This document shows positions 8,829 through 15,883 of a stretch of 17,307 nt of DNA, in pieces (position 1 is the stretch's first letter; each line of letters begins with the position of its first letter). Below the pieces are notes generated by a model that was not told the DNA's origin, made no database searches, and was given only the letters and a program-made list of their open reading frames with translations. Both the position numbers and the translations under genes were made by a program. Location: contig JAJFLS010000513.1 in assembly GCA_021772595.1 (NCBI GenBank), forward strand, positions 1 to 17,307. The letters are read 5' to 3'. Origin of the DNA: Opitutales bacterium. Lineage in GTDB: Bacteria > Verrucomicrobiota > Verrucomicrobiia > Opitutales > Opitutaceae.

Positions 8829-9080
8829 ATGTTCATAACCTACTTAAGCAGTGTCTTGATTGTACTTGGAGCGCTTTCCGTTTGGATTGCCGTGCAAGGC
8901 CTTGCTCGCTGGTTCGCGCATCGCAATCCAGAATTCGGACCGGCTCGCGAAGAAGGCGGGGGTTGCGGATTCCTTTGTTCCTGTAAAAATCCAGCTGCGT
9001 GTCCTAAGCGCGAAATAAAAGACTCGATGAACAAGCCTGAAACCCTTTCCCGTTCGGAAAATCTCAATAGATTGGAGTAA
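8829..9080 (+). CDS. Small one-helix, four-cysteine membrane protein, NqrM-like (DUF539-type)
   Basis: This 83-aa protein has one N-terminal membrane helix (about residues 5-30), a short basic/acidic stretch, then GGGCGFLCSCKNPAACPKR with cysteines 46, 50, 52 and 58, and a polar tail. Helix plus a Gly-Cys-Gly element, a C-x-C pair and a further Cys after a Pro matches, as I recall it, the layout of NqrM, the factor needed to insert iron at the NqrD/NqrE site of Na+-NQR. RnfE and RnfA carry the homologous site and lie just upstream. The ATG at 8829 starts the helix cleanly; GGAGG at 8813-8817 is 11 nt upstream. The frame opens earlier at a TTG inside rnfA, which is less likely. It is too short to be RnfB and lacks the CGxCG-type cluster motif. 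An alternative is an electron-carrying remnant of RnfB. The protein is real; its function is inferred. Confidence 0.8.
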   Translation: MFITYLSSVLIVLGALSVWIAVQGLARWFAHRNPEFGPAREEGGGCGFLCSCKNPAACPKREIKDSMNKPETLSRSENLNRLE

Positions 9081-9084
9081 TATT

Positions 9085-9945
9085 ATGAAGCTCAGCGAAT
9101 ACGACATAAGCCAAGCCTATGCGGCAACCGTTCTCGATTCGGAACGTATTACCGATAACAATACAGCAGAAGTGCGTCACATCGCTCTTAGCATCCAGGA
9201 CCCGACCTTCCACTTTCTCGAAGGGCAAAGCATCGCGGTTCTTGTGCCGGGGCCACACGAATTCGGCAACCCGCTCCACATTCGTCTCTATTCCATCGCG
9301 AGCCCGAGACAAACGGGCGACCCACAGTCGACCGAGCTTTCTATTTGCGTCCGACGTTGCTTCTACATCGATGAGATAAGCGGAGAGCGCTACCCCGGCG
9401 TCGCGTCCAACTACCTTTGCGATCTGGCGCCCGGCGAAAAAATCCAGATCGCTGGTCCCTACGGAAGGGCGTTTCTCGCGCCCCGCGATACCTCAAGCAA
9501 CTTGCTGATGATCGGGGTTGGCACCGGCATCGCCCCATTCCGCGCCTTTATCAAACGTATCTACGATCAGAATACGGAATGGAAAGGAGAAGCGCGTCTA
9601 TTCTACGGAGGGCAAACAGGAATGGACACGCTCTACATGAACGACGAGAACAGCGACTTGAGCAACTACTACGATAAAGAGTCGTTCAAAGCGTTCGAAT
9701 TCCTAAGCCCGCGCCCTCACGCCGGCGAACCGGAAGACTTGGAGCGTACGCTTCTCGACAACGCCAAGGAAACCTGGGCCCTCATGCAAGACCCGAAGAC
9801 CTATGTTTACGTATCAGGATTGGCGCGACTCGAGGAGAAATTGGATAGCGCGTTTGCGGGTATCGCTGGCTCTGAAGCGACTTGGCAAACCCAAAAGGAG
9901 CAACTGATTTCCAGCGGTCGCTGGGCTACGCTGTTCTACGATTGA
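9085..9945 (+). CDS. Ferredoxin-NADP+ reductase, plant-type fold
   Basis: Soluble FAD enzyme of the FNR superfamily, 286 residues. The FAD domain shows RLYSIAS (about residue 70) and ASNYLCDLAPGE; the nucleotide domain shows GPYGRAFL, GVGTGIAPFRAF, LFYGGQTGMDTLY, FLSPRP and YVSGLARLEEKLD, ending with an aromatic FYD. These match plant and cyanobacterial FNR segment by segment. The S-x-R in LSPRP resembles the 2'-phosphate-binding SRE, which suggests NADP(H). The usual Cys of YVCGL is Ser here, and the terminal Tyr is followed by Asp. TGGAG at 9073-9077 lies 7 nt before the ATG, within the last codons of the preceding gene. As the last gene of the operon it could reduce NADP+ with ferredoxin from the PFOR, or connect NADPH to the Rnf complex. 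Confidence 0.9.
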   Translation: MKLSEYDISQAYAATVLDSERITDNNTAEVRHIALSIQDPTFHFLEGQSIAVLVPGPHEFGNPLHIRLYSIASPRQTGDPQSTELSICVRRCFYIDEISGERYPGVASNYLCDLAPGEKIQIAGPYGRAFLAPRDTSSNLLMIGVGTGIAPFRAFIKRIYDQNTEWKGEARLFYGGQTGMDTLYMNDENSDLSNYYDKESFKAFEFLSPRPHAGEPEDLERTLLDNAKETWALMQDPKTYVYVSGLARLEEKLDSAFAGIAGSEATWQTQKEQLISSGRWATLFYD

Positions 9946-9946
9946 T

Positions 9947-9972
9947 CCGCTCGGGAATGGACTTCCCGGCGG
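9947..9972 (+). terminator. GC hairpin directly after the operon's last stop
   Basis: CCGC, a bulged T, then CGGGAA, a 5-nt loop (TGGAC), TTCCCG and GCGG form a 10-bp stem with one bulge, starting two bases after the FNR stop. No T-run follows, so it is not a canonical intrinsic terminator. Termination by another route, or protection of the 3' end, is plausible. Confidence 0.45.
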
Positions 9973-10060
9973 TCGGGAGACAGCTGCATTAGGATGTTTT
10001 ATCAGATGGATTAACAGACCGAATTTCTTACTTTTAAACGGCCCTGCAAGCAGTTGCCAG

Positions 10061-10114
10061 TTTACAAATCGAATACCTTTGGATACTTTGCTCTTAAGCT
10101 ATTATTAATATAAT
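10061..10114 (+). promoter_or_regulatory. Weak candidate promoter(s) upstream of the 60-aa ORF
   Basis: Two alternatives are visible. TTTACA (10061-10066) is followed after 17 nt by TACTTT (10084-10089), which would start transcription just before the ATG at 10113. A perfect TATAAT (10109-10114) has TTGCTC 15 nt upstream, but it overlaps that ATG and so could not serve it. The stretch is much more AT-rich than its surroundings. Confidence 0.22.
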
Positions 10115-10295
10115 GGAATTCGAACGAAAAAGCTTTAATCGCAAGGGTCTCAACAAAAGAGAAATCCCTCTCGCTGACGCTGATTCCCGAAAGAAATCGG
10201 TAAGGAAAACCAGATTCAAATGGGTGATTTCCGATGATGTAGTCGACGAAATGCTCGCCGAACTACGTGAAAAGGAAAACGTCAATCACGAATAG
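10113..10295 (+). CDS. Hypothetical small charged protein (60 aa)
   Basis: I do not recognise a family. The product is 60 residues, rich in Lys/Arg in its first half (NRKGLNKREIP, SRKKSVRKTRFKW) and acidic in its second (SDDVVDEMLAELREKE), with a probable C-terminal amphipathic helix and no membrane segment or Cys. Such a basic-then-acidic layout occurs in small regulatory or antitoxin-like proteins, but nothing specific supports that here. The ATG has no Shine-Dalgarno and overlaps a perfect TATAAT, which weakens the case. It stands alone, downstream of the energy operon and convergent with the carbohydrate locus. Confidence 0.38.
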   Translation: MEFERKSFNRKGLNKREIPLADADSRKKSVRKTRFKWVISDDVVDEMLAELREKENVNHE

Positions 10296-10327
10296 TCGAT
10301 GATCCGATCTCGATGACGGGATTCTCT

Positions 10328-10365
10328 TGGTCGCGCCGGAATGATTTAGGTCATTCGCGCGACCA
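10328..10365. repeat. Inverted repeat, 15-bp stem with a 2-nt bulge, in the convergent intergenic region
   Basis: TGGTCGCGC (10328-10336), CG bulge, GAATGA, loop TTTAGG, then TCATTC and GCGCGACCA (10357-10365). All 15 pairs are Watson-Crick. The stem sits 33 nt after the 60-aa ORF and reads the same from either strand, so it could end transcripts arriving from both sides. No T-run follows on either strand. Confidence 0.65.
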
Positions 10366-10395
10366 GTTACCCTTGCGTTTCATTAAATTGAAAAT

Positions 10396-10463
10396 CTGTA
10401 GCTCAGTGCTTTCGCCTGAGTCTTGAATTTTAATGGGGCCCAGGCTAAAGCTTTGAGCTACAG
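10396..10463. repeat. 68-nt long imperfect inverted repeat (REP/MITE-like or structured RNA)
   Basis: Arms CTGTAGCTCA (10396-10405) and TGAGCTACAG (10454-10463) are perfect complements. Inside them, a symmetric 2x2 internal loop, GCTTT/AAAGC, a 1x1 mismatch and GCCTG/CAGGC continue the stem to 20 pairs, with a 22-nt apical loop. On the minus strand an AT-rich stretch (AGATTTTCAATTTAATG) follows, so it could end the carbohydrate-locus transcript. The regular design also fits a dispersed palindromic element. The rest of the 262-nt gap (10296-10557) shows nothing else I can name. Confidence 0.6.
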
Positions 10464-10557
10464 GTTTAGCTACCTTTTCAACACTCCCCAATCTTCACAA
10501 GTTTGCGCTGAGACCTGCACGGCCAATCCTGCCTCCGCGTGCCTAATTTACCCGTTC

Positions 10558-12047
10558 CTAATTTCCAAGTTGGGTCACTTTCAAGCGGAAAAAGCGCGTT
10601 GCGTCGGAGTTACCAGAATCGATTGAGGCCTGCCAGCTTTCTAGACCGTTGCTATCGCTGGCTTTTTCATGGGTTACGCCTGCCTCGCCCCAATTTGTCA
10701 TATCGGTGGACACCTCGACTTGGTAAGCGATGTCGCTGCGCTGCGCAGGGCGATTGTGTCGGAAAATTGGAACATCCGTAGCCATGTGCAATGCGGCGTA
10801 TGCTCTTGGCAGTGTCTCGCGGGGACCATAGCCCAGGGCATATTTCAGCAGATTGGGAATGCCGTCGTCCATGGGCGAACCTTCTGCTCCGCTGATGCTG
10901 GAGTCAGCTAGCTCTACTTCGCTAAAGTGTTCTTGGCGCCAGGCGTCGAAGGGGAGATCCGCTGTTTCACGACCTGTATTGACTAGGAGATCGACGATCG
11001 ACGCCATGTCGAGGGTGCGGGTCCCTATCGGATTACCGTCATCATCAGTGATGTCGTACGATCTTGTTTGGCGCCATTCTTCACCGCCGATATCATAATA
11101 TTGCCCCACCGCGTTGGCCGTCCAGGGGATGCCAGACTCCTCCAGGGGATGCCAGACTCCTCCAGGCGCTCGATCATGTAGACGGCGAATGCTTCCACTT
11201 CTTCCTGCGTCAGGCTGCCCGATCCATTGTCCATCGGCATCCAAGCTCCAAAATAGGTGTAGAGCCCTTTGCGGGATTGGAAATCCAATGCATCGTCAAT
11301 CGGGTCCGTAACCTTCGCTCGATCCGACGCGCTCCCATCGCCTACCCAATTCTTCTGCCCTCCGTTTTGATTCGGGCCAGAGGCGTAGAGGTGCCACTCG
11401 GCCATCATATAGTCGTCGTCGCTGAATATCGCCTCATCAATGTCTTCAAGCGATTCCACCTTTTTCCCTGGAGCGGAAAGGATAATCATACGTGTCGGGC
11501 TAATGGCCCTTATCGCATCGACCGCATGTTGCGTCCAGTCGTTGTAGATAGCTGGCCTTTCCCTGAAGGCATTGCCCCCGATCTCCGTAAACAAACTGAA
11601 TGCCAGGGTGTGCGATTTCCCCTGCATCTTGGCGGCCACACTGCCCCACCAAGCAGCAAAATCGTCGCGCTGGGCCGTCGTTGGATTATCGGCTCCTTCA
11701 ACCTCGTGGTTGATCCAAGAAATGATCGGCACCAATCCTTCTGCGATGCAATCGTCGACTGTTTGGGCCAGCTGATCCAATTCCGAATCGCTGCTGTAGT
11801 AATTGGTATTGGTTCGCAAACGCACGTTTTCAAAGCCCCTTGCCTTGAAGTCGCGAATCTGTTCGACAGTGTAATTGTTGCTATCCGTCTTGTACCAGCT
11901 CGTCGCTAGGCCGCGTCCCGCGACTCTCTGATAGTCTTCTCCTGCAATCGGATCGTCCGCGTAAGATTGGACCGCAGCGAATCCTAACAACATTCCCAAC
12001 GCGCAGATTAGCCTGAGCGGCCAGCCACATTCCACATATAATAGCAT
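10558..12047 (-). pseudogene. Secreted GH5-like glycoside hydrolase, frameshifted by a 20-bp tandem duplication
   Basis: The 5' part (12047 down to a stop at 11025, 340 codons) encodes a signal peptide (hydrophobic about 11-29, Ala before DDP) and a TIM-barrel hydrolase resembling family GH5: FENVRLR, FSLFTEIGGN (probable acid/base Glu), an H-x-Y stretch MAEWHLYASG and TYFGAWMP. Frame is lost at a 20-bp duplication (11121-11160), after which junk residues follow. Removing one copy joins RLEESGIPW directly to TANAVGQYYDIGG and the C-terminal reading frame, which ends at 10558. That C-terminus has the DDGIPNLLKYALG...YQVEVSTDMTNW...RFFRLKV module common in verrucomicrobial secreted hydrolases. 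I preferred the ATG at 12047 over an upstream TTG (12122) because it starts the signal peptide. The site where GH5 usually has the nucleophile Glu (GEW/GEF) reads GAW. The barrel portion may still be made as a truncated protein. Confidence 0.82.
11121..11166. repeat. 20-bp perfect tandem duplication causing the GH5 frameshift
   Basis: The unit TCCAGGGGATGCCAGACTCC occurs at 11121-11140 and 11141-11160, followed by a partial third copy TCCAGG (11161-11166). The 6-bp TCCAGG flanks would already have bounded a single unit, which is the arrangement expected for replication slippage. Twenty is not a multiple of three, so the frame breaks. Confidence 0.95.
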
Positions 12048-12201
12048 GTTTCGATTTAATCTAGAGTTAAACTGCAGAAACAAGCACTGTGGGACTAGGC
12101 AGACAACGCACCAAAGGATCAACGGTCAAGGGTTATAAGCAGCGTTCACCCGTTCCGAGGACGCTCGATAGGATCGCGCCTTCTATCTAGGCTCTGCAAG
12201 T

Positions 12202-12271
12202 ATCGCGGGCCAAACCCGCTCCTACGGTTTCTGCTAGTTTCCAAACAGCTGGGAAGAGCGCCGACCCTACG
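12202..12271 (-). repeat. REP-like palindromic element and a possible second copy
   Basis: On the minus strand, CGTAGGAGCGGGTTTGG followed by CCCGCGAT (12202-12227) contains the palindrome GCGGG-TTTGG-CCCGC behind a GTAGGAGC head, the layout of bacterial REP elements. A second minus-strand motif, CGTAGGGTCGGCGCTC (12256-12271), starts with a similar head but lacks a clear palindrome. Both lie in the 255-nt gap between the GH5 remnant and the sulfatase. The rest of that gap shows no gene. Confidence 0.5.
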
Positions 12272-12302
12272 ATTTCGACTGATTGGACAGTCCCTAAAAC
12301 GC

Positions 12303-14492
12303 TTAGCGTTCTCCGTAGACCGGGGCTTTCCAGTCTTTCGGGAGCTTGCCTTGAGGCTTCACGCCGTGGGCGGTCGCTGGGATTGGGTGGTCCGCAGGTT
12401 TGAGCAGGGGCAGTTCGTCGGGCAGATGCTTGATTTTGAAATCCTTGTATTGGATTTCCATGGCAGGCCCCGTGTGGACTTGAACGGCAAGGACGCCTTC
12501 TAGGGATCGGCCGTTTTCGTCGAAGTCGATGAGATCAGCGGTCTTGTGACCGTCGATCCAATGCTGATGGTGATTCCCACGCACGAGAACGCGGTAGTTG
12601 TGCCACTCTCCCGGAGAGAATTCCTTGACCGACATCTCATCGATTACCCACGGTTGGCCCGCCGGATCGACGATCACTTTCTCGCCCGTGTACGACAAGA
12701 TGCGGCGGCCTCTCTCTTCGTACAGCATTCCGTTATACTGCGCTGTATTCGCTACGACATCACATTGGTATCCGCTCACGATATCTAATCCGATTTCGGG
12801 ACGCGATTTGCTGCGGTATTGGATACCGCTATTTCCGCCGGAGCTTATTTTCACTTTTGCGCGCAGATCGAAGTTTCGGATCGTCGAACCTTTCCAAGTT
12901 AGGAATTGGTTCGACTTAAGCGAGCCGTCGGTCGCTCCAGTGAGGACCCCGTTCTTGAGAGACCAAAGCTTCGGATCGCCCGACCAGCTTCGCATCAGAG
13001 CGCCGCTTAGGAGATCGACGAAACCGTCTTTGCCGGGTTTTTCTGTGACCGCTGCGGTCGCCTCCGGATGAGGCGCGGTGGAAAGCGTAAACGCTTGGGC
13101 AGGCGCACTCAGTGGTCCGCCAAGCTCCGCGACGCGAGCGGTGGTACGCTCCCGCATCGTTTTGAGCGTCGAGGCGAATTCCGGGTCGGCGGCTAGATTG
13201 ACGAGTTCGTCGGGATCCTTCTTCAGGTCATGGAGGAACTCTCGGTTTTCGTGATCGAAGTAACGAACGTATTTGAACTGCTCGTTTCGAATTCCCTCGA
13301 ACGCTGGGATCCTATGGCGCACAGCGAAGTGCTCGTGAAAGGTTTCCTTCCGCCAATCCTTAGGTTTTCCGCGCTCGACGATCGGCTCCAAACTGCGACC
13401 CTGATACCGAGCCGGCACTTCGATTCCCGCCCAATCAAGGAAGGTCGAGGGCAGATCGAGATTGAGGGCCAAGGCATCGGTCACCTGTCCACGCTTACGC
13501 TTGGGTACCCGAGGATCGGATACGATCAGCGGCACTCGAAGCGACTCGTCGTAGTGCGACCACTTACCGGCAAAGCCGCGATTGCCCATATGATAGCCAT
13601 TATCGGCTGAATACACGATGATCGTATTGTCGGCGAGCCCGGCCTCTTCCAGAGCTTCCATGAAACGGCCGATCGCTCCGTCGATCCCGCTCACCATGCG
13701 ATAGTAGGCCCGCATGTTCGTCTCGTATTTTTCCGGCGTGTTCCAGCGCCAGAAATAGCGTTCGCGATTGATCGTCGTTTTCAGAAAATCGGGCTGGCTC
13801 TCGAAGATCGCCGGATCGTTCAAACGCGGCGGAGCGATCTCGATATCCTCGTACATTCCGTCGACCGCGCGCGGCCATGGAAATTGGCCAATGCCCGGGC
13901 GACGATCGCTGTCCTCAGCATGGCAAGCGTTGAACCACATATTCAGTGCGAATGGCTGATCTTTGGGCTGCTCCTTGATGAACTCGATCCCGCGATCGAC
14001 GATCAACTCCGTTTCGTGACGCAAGCTCCCATCCGGCATTTCCTTGTAGAACGGATTGCGTAAGATGACTTCCATCTCGTCGAAATGGTCCTCGCGTCGA
14101 TAGCCTTCGGGCATCTTGGCGTGCCACTTCCCGAAGTAGCCGGTCCGGTAGCCATTGTCGCGAAGGATGTCCGAGACCAAGGTTTGAACGGCCTCTGGTC
14201 GCGCCTGATCGGCGTTGCCCGGCATACCGTAACTGCGACCGGTCAGTCCAGTAAGGATGGTGGTGCGGCTGACCCAGCAAATCGATTGACTGACGAACGC
14301 GTTTCTAAATCGGGTCCCCTGCTCCGCGAGCGCGTCGATATGCGGCGTTTGGACGACGGGATTGCCGTAGCAGCCGAGCGTACTGGTCGTTTGATCGTCG
14401 GCGAAGAAGAAGACGATGTTGGGTTGTTCATCGCCGAACAGGGGCGCGATCAACGCAATGAACAGTGAAAGGGAAATGAAGCAGCGTTTCAT
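12303..14492 (-). CDS. Secreted sulfatase fused to a DUF1080 (3-keto-disaccharide hydrolase-like) domain
   Basis: A 729-aa protein with a signal peptide (hydrophobic about residues 5-19, GDEQPNIVF following). The formylglycine-dependent sulfatase domain (about 23-440) has metal-binding DD at 32-33, the catalytic cysteine Cys72 in SICWVSRTTILTG, GYFGKWH and the SADNGYHMGNRG metal/substrate loop near residue 295. The motif is C-x-V-S-R rather than the usual C-x-P-S-R, but Cys and Arg are kept, so activity after conversion by a formylglycine-generating enzyme is plausible. From about residue 488 a DUF1080/PF06439 jelly roll follows (DGFVDLLSG, NSGIQYRS, YQCDVVAN, GEWHNYRVLVRG, DGHKTADLID, LAVQVHTGP, EIQYKDFKIK). 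That family includes 3-keto-glycoside hydrolases and glycan-binding modules. The likely role is removing sulfate from a polysaccharide outside the cytoplasm, with the C-terminal domain binding or cleaving sugar. No clear Shine-Dalgarno is seen at the ATG. Confidence 0.93.
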   Translation of the reverse strand: MKRCFISLSLFIALIAPLFGDEQPNIVFFFADDQTTSTLGCYGNPVVQTPHIDALAEQGTRFRNAFVSQSICWVSRTTILTGLTGRSYGMPGNADQARPEAVQTLVSDILRDNGYRTGYFGKWHAKMPEGYRREDHFDEMEVILRNPFYKEMPDGSLRHETELIVDRGIEFIKEQPKDQPFALNMWFNACHAEDSDRRPGIGQFPWPRAVDGMYEDIEIAPPRLNDPAIFESQPDFLKTTINRERYFWRWNTPEKYETNMRAYYRMVSGIDGAIGRFMEALEEAGLADNTIIVYSADNGYHMGNRGFAGKWSHYDESLRVPLIVSDPRVPKRKRGQVTDALALNLDLPSTFLDWAGIEVPARYQGRSLEPIVERGKPKDWRKETFHEHFAVRHRIPAFEGIRNEQFKYVRYFDHENREFLHDLKKDPDELVNLAADPEFASTLKTMRERTTARVAELGGPLSAPAQAFTLSTAPHPEATAAVTEKPGKDGFVDLLSGALMRSWSGDPKLWSLKNGVLTGATDGSLKSNQFLTWKGSTIRNFDLRAKVKISSGGNSGIQYRSKSRPEIGLDIVSGYQCDVVANTAQYNGMLYEERGRRILSYTGEKVIVDPAGQPWVIDEMSVKEFSPGEWHNYRVLVRGNHHQHWIDGHKTADLIDFDENGRSLEGVLAVQVHTGPAMEIQYKDFKIKHLPDELPLLKPADHPIPATAHGVKPQGKLPKDWKAPVYGER

Positions 14493-14573
14493 AGGATTGG
14501 GAAGTGGGGGTTGCCGATTTATCAGTCAGATGAAAAATCGCTTTTTGTCGAGCCTGGGAGCTCACCTGCGAAA

Positions 14574-15821
14574 TCAAGCCTCTATCCGTTCAGCGTCTTT
14601 GAGCACTCGCTTCGGGTCCACGATACCGACCCCTGGCCCTTCGGGAACGGTGATGGCTCCGTCCTCGATCCGAAGAGGAGGGTCGAACCAATCGCTATAG
14701 CTTTCGATATTGCGCTTGTATTCCTGCCAGCCGCCGATGTCTGGAGTCCGCGAAGCAAAGTGCAGCATGTAGATAAAACCAAACCCGCCGGAGATGTGGA
14801 CCGTGGTTGGCATGCCTCGGAGTTCGGCCATTTTGGATACACGAATCGACCGGACCATGCCTCCATAGTAATGCAAGTCCGGCTGCACGATATCGACCGC
14901 TCGATGCTGGATGGCCCATCGAAAACGGGCTTGGCTGTACTCCTGCTCGCCCCCGGAAACCGGAATCGTCAGGGCCTCTGCAACTCTTCGAGTATCATCC
15001 AGTCGATCGAAAGGACAGGGCTCTTCAAAATATACCGCATCGATATCCTCTAGCATTCGCCCAACTTCGATCGCCTGAGGCGGATCGTAGGAGCTGTTGG
15101 AATCCGCGTGTATCGCCATCTCGTCGCCGAACGCTTTTCGCGAAAGCGGGATCAATTCCTTGGTGCGGCCAGGCAGAGAGTCCTGATTGCGGCTCATGCG
15201 TCCTCCGACGCGATACTTGATCGCCTTGGCATGGGTCTCGTCAATGAGTCCGCGAAGATAGTCGATCTCCTCTTGAGGCGTCGTGTCGCGACGACCGCTG
15301 GCCACGTAGAAAGGCACGCGCTTGCGAATGACGCCCCCAAGTAAATCGCCCATCGACTTGCCGGCGGCGCGGCCCAGCAAATCCAGGATCGCGAACTCCA
15401 CCCAGGCGACTGGGCACCAAAACGCGAGGCCTTGAAGCTTGTAGTTGCTCCCCCAGCGATACAGTTCCCACAAGTGATTCTCGAGTTGCCGCGCGTCCTT
15501 TCCGATGAAAAACGGGACCACGCGCTGCAGCAGGATAGGGGCGAGGTATTGGGCTCGATTATTGTCCAAGGAGATTCCCTCGACTCCGTCTTTGGATCGG
15601 ACGCGAATGAAATGCTGTTTCCCCTTTCGCAAGAGCTCGATCGACTCGATAATGATCGGATCTTTAAGGCCGGTCAGATCGAGAATCGGCTTCGCGGCGG
15701 CGTCCACTAAATCCCGAGACGCGCCCGGATAATCCTGAGCTAACAAGGAAACCGGATTGGCAACGGCCAGGGCGCTCAGCCCGACAGCCCTGCCGACGAA
15801 GTCGCGACGGCTGAATGACAT
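14574..15821 (-). CDS. Tat-exported enolase-superfamily protein, mandelate racemase type
   Basis: A 415-aa protein beginning MSFSRRDFVGRAVGLSALA, a twin-arginine signal with an AxA-like cleavage region near residue 28. The mature part is a capping domain plus barrel of the mandelate racemase/muconate lactonising type. Metal ligands are at Asp240 (HADSNSSYD), Glu266 (YFEEPCPFD) and Glu292 (GGEQEY), evenly spaced by 26 residues. An Asp315 (QPDLHYYGG) and His342 (TTVHISGG) pair stands at the spacing of the mandelate racemase Asp-His dyad. The second-strand motif is K202-Y-R204 rather than K-x-K. The residues suggest an active acid-sugar dehydratase or epimerase, for example on aldonates or uronates; the substrate cannot be read. 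It lies 62 nt after the PL6 lyase and 81 nt before the sulfatase, apparently in one transcript. Export of this usually cytoplasmic family is unusual outside Verrucomicrobia/Planctomycetes-type bacteria. Confidence 0.92.
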   Translation of the reverse strand: MSFSRRDFVGRAVGLSALAVANPVSLLAQDYPGASRDLVDAAAKPILDLTGLKDPIIIESIELLRKGKQHFIRVRSKDGVEGISLDNNRAQYLAPILLQRVVPFFIGKDARQLENHLWELYRWGSNYKLQGLAFWCPVAWVEFAILDLLGRAAGKSMGDLLGGVIRKRVPFYVASGRRDTTPQEEIDYLRGLIDETHAKAIKYRVGGRMSRNQDSLPGRTKELIPLSRKAFGDEMAIHADSNSSYDPPQAIEVGRMLEDIDAVYFEEPCPFDRLDDTRRVAEALTIPVSGGEQEYSQARFRWAIQHRAVDIVQPDLHYYGGMVRSIRVSKMAELRGMPTTVHISGGFGFIYMLHFASRTPDIGGWQEYKRNIESYSDWFDPPLRIEDGAITVPEGPGVGIVDPKRVLKDAERIEA

Positions 15822-15883
15822 TCCTGGAAATTAGAAAAAACGAGAGCGAAGGCAAACGTGAAATCGATGGCGACACGGCAGGA

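Noticed and set aside
10397..10406. TGTAGCTCAG resembling the D-arm start of a tRNA
   Set aside because: No anticodon arm or GTTCGA-type T-arm follows at tRNA spacing, and the stretch is fully explained as one arm of the inverted repeat at 10396-10463.
11064..11909. Plus-strand open frame of 281 codons
   Set aside because: It lies antisense to the GH5-like gene, has no recognisable domain and no ribosome binding site; the minus strand carries the signal peptide and the hydrolase motifs.
14535..14548. AAAAATCGCTTTTT hairpin between the enolase-type gene and the sulfatase as a terminator
   Set aside because: The stem is only five A-T pairs, too weak to call, and the genes appear to be in one transcript.
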